In this document: positions 60,697 through 64,000 of the stretch, piece after piece
How positions within the stretch are numbered: position 1 is the first letter of the stretch
Layout: each line of letters begins with the position of its first letter
NCBI RefSeq assembly: GCF_000473065.1
Contig: NZ_AXAZ01000040.1
Span: 175 to 64,174, forward strand
From: Bradyrhizobium sp. WSM1743
Lineage (GTDB): Bacteria; Pseudomonadota; Alphaproteobacteria; Rhizobiales; Xanthobacteraceae
Length of the DNA: 64,000 nt
Reading direction: 5' to 3'
Made by a program: the position numbers and the translations under genes
The notes under the pieces: model-generated
Told to the model about the DNA's origin: nothing
Database searches by the model: none
What the model saw: only the letters and a program-made list of their open reading frames with translations

Positions 60697-62898
60697 ATGT
60701 ACCAGCCTAGAGAACATTTCCAGTCGGGACACCGATTCGGCATCGAATTCGGCGGCGCAGTGCTCAGCTTCGAGCGCGTGGCCGACGTGCTACGCCGCCA
60801 ATGGCCGATCATTGCGGCATGCGCCGGCGCTTCATTGGCGCTGGTGCTCGTCTACCTGATCACGGCGCAACCCATGTACACGGCGAATGCCCGCATCATG
60901 ATGGACACGCGTCAGGCGCAGGTGCTGGACAAGGACAGCAACACCAGCAGCGCCCTGATCGACACCGGCTATGTCGACAGCCAGGTCGAAATCATCAACT
61001 CGGACGACCTGATTTTGTCCGTCGTCCGTCGCCTGAAGCTCACGGAGGATCCGGAGTTCAACGGCTCCAATCCAGGCCTCCTCTCCCTCATCATCGGCAA
61101 GGTGAGTTCGCTGTTTGGCTCCGGCGAGCCGGCGTCCCAGGAGCGAATCGAACATGCCGTGGTCGAGCAGGTTCAGAAGAACTTGCGAACGGAGCGCGTG
61201 CTGACGACCTATGTCTTGTCGCTGAACTATCGCGCACGAACCCCCGACAAGGCCGCCAAGATCGCCAACGCGATCGCCAATGCCTATCTTGTCGGCGCTC
61301 TGGAAGCCAAATACCAGTCCACCAAGCGGGCAACCGAATGGCTTCAGCAGCGCAGCCTCGAGCTGAGCGAGCAGGCATCGGCCAGCGACCGCGCCGTGCA
61401 GACCTTCAAGGCCGAGCACAACATCGTCGGAACCAGCCGCGGCCTGATGTCCGAGCAGCAATTGTCGGACCTGAATACGCAGCTGGTGCAGGCGCGCGCT
61501 GCGACGGCCGAAGCCAAGGCCCGGCTCGACCGGATCGAAGCGATCTCCGACCAGGATCTCGCGCAACCGACGGTGACGGACGCTCTCAACAACTCGGTCA
61601 TCACCCGCCTGCGCGCCCAATATCTCGACCTCCAGGCCCAATATGCCGACTGGTCCAGGCGCTATGGCAAGACTCACCTTGCAGCGGTCAATCTGGCCAA
61701 CAAGATGGACGAGCTGCGCAAGAACATCGCCGATGAGCTGCATCGGATCGGGGACGCCTATCGCAGCGATTATGAGATCGCAAAGAGCCGCGAGGCGTCG
61801 CTCGAGAAGAACGTGAAGGAGCTCGTTGCCCAGGCCGGTCACACCGGCCAGGCCGAGGTCAAGCTGCGCGATCTCGAAAGCGCCGCCGACACCTATCGCA
61901 ATCTCTACAACAACTTCCTCGAGAAGCTGCAAAGCGCGACGCAAAACCAGAGCTTCCCGCTCAGCGAGGCGCGTCTCATCAGCACCGCCACGAATCCGGA
62001 TCGCAAGAGCTCACCGCGCACGGTCCTGGCGCTGGTGGGCGGCCTGGTGGGCGGCCTCTGTCTCGGCTTCGGTGTCGCATTTGCGCGTGAACTGCTGAGC
62101 GACGTGCTCAGGACCCCCGGCGAGGTCGAGGATGAGCTCGGCGTGAAGTGCCTCGGCGTCCTGCCCGATATTCGTCCGTCCACGAAGACCGGCCCATCCG
62201 ACCTGTCTCGCTACGTCGTCGATCATCCATTCTCGCGGTTTGCCGAGACGTTGCGCAACATCAAGGTGTCGATCGATGTTGCGCGCCTGAACCGCGAGAT
62301 CAAGGTGATCGGCATCGTCTCTTCCCTGCCCAAGGAAGGAAAAACGACCGTCGCCGCGAATTTCGCACAGTTGATCGCCCTCACCGGGCATCGCACGGTG
62401 CTGATCGACGGCGACCTGCACACGCGCTCGCTGACGCGAGAGCTCGCGCCCAACGCCAAGAGCGGACTTGTGGAGGCGCTCAACGACCCCGCGAGCCTCG
62501 GCTACCACGTGCAGCGCAGCAAGGAGACGGGACTGGATTTCCTTCCCTCCGTCGTGGCTTCCCGCATGGTGAATTCGGCCGACGTCATTGGATCGAAGGC
62601 GATGGCCGAGCTGCTCAAGGTGCTGAGAGAGCACTATGAGTATATCGTGATCGATCTTGCCCCGGTGATGCCGGTGGCGGACTCCAAGGCCGTCAGCCTC
62701 CTGATCGATGCCATGGTCTACGTCATCGAATGGGGACAGACGACACGAAGCGCTCTTCAGGAGTCGGTTTCCGGGTCGGAGGTCCTCCAGAAAAAGCTGC
62801 TCGGCGCCGTGCTCAACCGCGCCAACCCGAAGATGCTCAAGCGCATCGAGGCCTACAAGGGCAAGCACCACAACAGCTATTACGTCGAGCACGCCTAG
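60697..62898 (+). CDS. Polysaccharide co-polymerase / tyrosine autokinase (Wzc/ExoP type)
   Basis: A 733-residue protein. A Wzz domain with two membrane helices (about residues 35-55 and 440-460) frames a periplasmic coiled-coil part with RRYGKTHLAAVNLANKMDELRKNIADELHRIGDAYRSDYEIAKSREASLEKNVKEL. The C-terminal kinase has VSSLPKEGKTTVAANFAQL (Walker A, K549; the usual Gly is Lys in PKEGKTT), VLIDGDLHTRSLT (A') and YIVIDLAPVMPVADSKAV (B). The end, YKGKHHNSYYVEHA, holds only three Tyr. It would set chain length and drive export by cycles of phosphorylation. A terminator follows at 62942. Confidence 0.92.
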   Translation: MYQPREHFQSGHRFGIEFGGAVLSFERVADVLRRQWPIIAACAGASLALVLVYLITAQPMYTANARIMMDTRQAQVLDKDSNTSSALIDTGYVDSQVEIINSDDLILSVVRRLKLTEDPEFNGSNPGLLSLIIGKVSSLFGSGEPASQERIEHAVVEQVQKNLRTERVLTTYVLSLNYRARTPDKAAKIANAIANAYLVGALEAKYQSTKRATEWLQQRSLELSEQASASDRAVQTFKAEHNIVGTSRGLMSEQQLSDLNTQLVQARAATAEAKARLDRIEAISDQDLAQPTVTDALNNSVITRLRAQYLDLQAQYADWSRRYGKTHLAAVNLANKMDELRKNIADELHRIGDAYRSDYEIAKSREASLEKNVKELVAQAGHTGQAEVKLRDLESAADTYRNLYNNFLEKLQSATQNQSFPLSEARLISTATNPDRKSSPRTVLALVGGLVGGLCLGFGVAFARELLSDVLRTPGEVEDELGVKCLGVLPDIRPSTKTGPSDLSRYVVDHPFSRFAETLRNIKVSIDVARLNREIKVIGIVSSLPKEGKTTVAANFAQLIALTGHRTVLIDGDLHTRSLTRELAPNAKSGLVEALNDPASLGYHVQRSKETGLDFLPSVVASRMVNSADVIGSKAMAELLKVLREHYEYIVIDLAPVMPVADSKAVSLLIDAMVYVIEWGQTTRSALQESVSGSEVLQKKLLGAVLNRANPKMLKRIEAYKGKHHNSYYVEHA

Positions 62899-62941
62899 GC
62901 GGAGGCGCGGCGACGCGCCCAGCCGAACTGGAAGGATCTCG

Positions 62942-62974
62942 GGCCCGCTGCCATTTGGCTGCGGGCCTTGTTTC
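62942..62974 (+). terminator. Terminator after the wzc-like gene
   Basis: GGCCCGC at 62942-62948 pairs with GCGGGCC at 62961-62967, extended by GCC/GGC inside, followed by TTGTTTC. It lies 44 bases after the stop at 62898 and is a good intrinsic terminator. The rest of 62899-63298 holds no gene that I can support. Confidence 0.75.
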
Positions 62975-63298
62975 ATGCTTTGCGGAATTGTCGCTTGAAA
63001 GCGATCGAGCGCGGCTTCGCGCACCAGACAGCTCGAGCCCGTCGGACGGTCGGAGATTGTGCAGGCATATCCGGGCTGCTCGGACGTCCGTATTCGTCCG
63101 GAATCCACAACTTGCAGCTATTGCTCTAGCCAGAAGCAAGGATTGACGCAGACGGTGCGCCATTGGCAACCATCTGTCGTCAAGACGACACAATCCGGGC
63201 TTGATGCCTCAAAATGCCGAAACTTTAGGCATCTTTCCTTCTAGGTTCCCTGAGGCTAATCTCGGCTCATACTCGCAGCTCTTTTCCGGTGAGCTCGG

Positions 63299-63586
63299 AT
63301 GCTGATCGTCCTTACAATTTTGACTATTTGGGTTCTGCTCAACATTCTATTCGTGTTGATCGTGGTTCCCCCGCGCAAGCCGGTTCGGCAGCCTATGGCG
63401 ACGACGCTCTCACCGGCGCCCATCGAGCCAAGCCGGCGCGAGATCGAGCAGGACGAGCCTTTCTCGATCCGCCACGTCATCGTCTCCGTTGCAATGGGGG
63501 CCTTCTTCGTGCTCGTGCCGCCGCTGCTTGCCTTGCGCGATGCGATCATGCGGCTCTTCGGCAAGCCGCCGCGCAATCGAACCTGA
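63299..63586 (+). CDS. Small membrane protein (95 aa), unknown
   Basis: A 95-residue protein with two hydrophobic helices, MLIVLTILTIWVLLNILFVLIVVP at the start and HVIVSVAMGAFFVLVPPLLAL near residues 59-79, joined by a polar linker with SRREIEQDEPFSIR. The ATG at 63299 has GAGCTCGG upstream, a weak site. No family is recognised. It lies between the Wzc operon and the convergent sugar transferase gene and may assist the export complex, which is only inference. Confidence 0.6.
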   Translation: MLIVLTILTIWVLLNILFVLIVVPPRKPVRQPMATTLSPAPIEPSRREIEQDEPFSIRHVIVSVAMGAFFVLVPPLLALRDAIMRLFGKPPRNRT

Positions 63587-63632
63587 AGAAGCCCTCGGGT
63601 CGAAGGTTCCAGGCAATTGAGAAATTGAGCGA

Positions 63633-64000
63633 CTAATAGGCTTCCTGGAACATCACTGCGGACGCTGTGCGGGCCATGATCTTCAGGTCGAGCCAGATGC
63701 TCCAGTTGCTGACGTACCAGACGTCGTACTCGACCCGCTTCTCCATCAGATCGATCGTCGGCGTTTCTCCCCTGAACCCGTTCACCTGGGCCCAGCCCGT
63801 CAAGCCCGGCTTCATGTGATGGCGGTAGACGTACTTGCTGATGAGCTCGTCGTAGTAGTTGTCATGGGCGAGCGCGTGCGGGCGCGGTCCAACCAGTGAC
63901 ATGTCCCCACGCAGCACATTCCAGAGCTGCGGCAGCTCGTCAATGCTGGTCATGCGCAGGAAGCGCCCGATCTTGGTGACCCGAGCATCCCTCTTGGTCG
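63633..64000 (-). CDS. Undecaprenyl-phosphate sugar phosphotransferase (ExoY/WcaJ type), C-terminal part
   Basis: The reverse strand is open from the window edge to the stop at 63633, giving the last 122 codons. It reads TKRDARVTKIGRFLRMTSIDELPQLWNVLRGDMSLVGPRPHALAHDNYYD, then KPGLTGWAQVNGFRGETPTIDLMEKRVEYDVWYVSNWSIWLDLKIMARTA, the highly conserved C-terminus of polyprenyl-phosphate hexose-1-phosphate transferases. These start the repeat unit by moving a sugar phosphate onto undecaprenyl phosphate. The N-terminal part and any membrane helices lie outside the window. Its stop is 47 bases after the small membrane protein gene. Confidence 0.9.
   Translation of the reverse strand, partial: TKRDARVTKIGRFLRMTSIDELPQLWNVLRGDMSLVGPRPHALAHDNYYDELISKYVYRHHMKPGLTGWAQVNGFRGETPTIDLMEKRVEYDVWYVSNWSIWLDLKIMARTASAVMFQEAY

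Overview
The window looks like a chromosomal segment of a high-GC alphaproteobacterium, most probably Bradyrhizobium or a close relative. That call rests on codon use, on the mix of genes (periplasmic PaoABC aldehyde oxidase, VanA/VanB, FecR plus outer-membrane barrel pair, CsbD, HemE/HemC, a large exopolysaccharide locus) and on many palindromic intergenic repeats of the kind common in that group. I saw no rRNA, tRNA, CRISPR array, insertion sequence or phage gene.

Layout. 1-9.7 kb: edge of an MFS transporter, small membrane or exported proteins, a YcaQ-type DNA glycosylase, an OmpA-like protein behind a perfect CRP-type box, a PMT-like mannosyltransferase, a FecR/beta-barrel pair, two VOC proteins, a His-rich cupin, CsbD and an FKBP isomerase. 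9.8-16.6 kb: paoABC operon, gamma-glutamyltransferase, TrhO and SlyX. 16.8-26.4 kb: a diguanylate cyclase, hemE facing an unusual hemC, a GMC oxidoreductase, a TetR/SnoaL divergent pair with a tandem operator, and a GGDEF-EAL gene broken by a frameshift. 26.6-29.5 kb: vanA-gntR-vanB operon with TGTATACA operators. 29.7-37.8 kb: phosphoglucomutase, an exported alpha/beta hydrolase with a lytic transglycosylase, an orphan OmpR-type regulator, an acyltransferase, an MBL hydrolase and an aldose epimerase.

38-64 kb is one large exopolysaccharide locus. It holds four GT4 glycosyltransferases, two Wzx-type flippases, a Wzy-like polymerase, four membrane acyltransferases (a fifth lies at 34.8 kb), a pyruvyltransferase, a Wzc-type tyrosine autokinase, the end of an undecaprenyl-phosphate sugar transferase (primer enzyme), and two proteins with glycoside-hydrolase-like catalytic domains. 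The inferred flow is: primer sugar on lipid, chain extension by the GT4 enzymes, acyl and pyruvyl decoration, flipping, polymerisation, and chain-length control by Wzc. No Wza-type outer-membrane exporter is inside the window.

The most unusual object is the 1302-residue protein at 45198-49106. It has a glycosidase-like N-terminal domain, almost four tandem repeats with an exact 498-bp (166-residue) period, and a C-terminus like those of type I secreted RTX proteins. It sits between EPS genes and may be an exported enzyme or matrix protein acting on the polymer made here.
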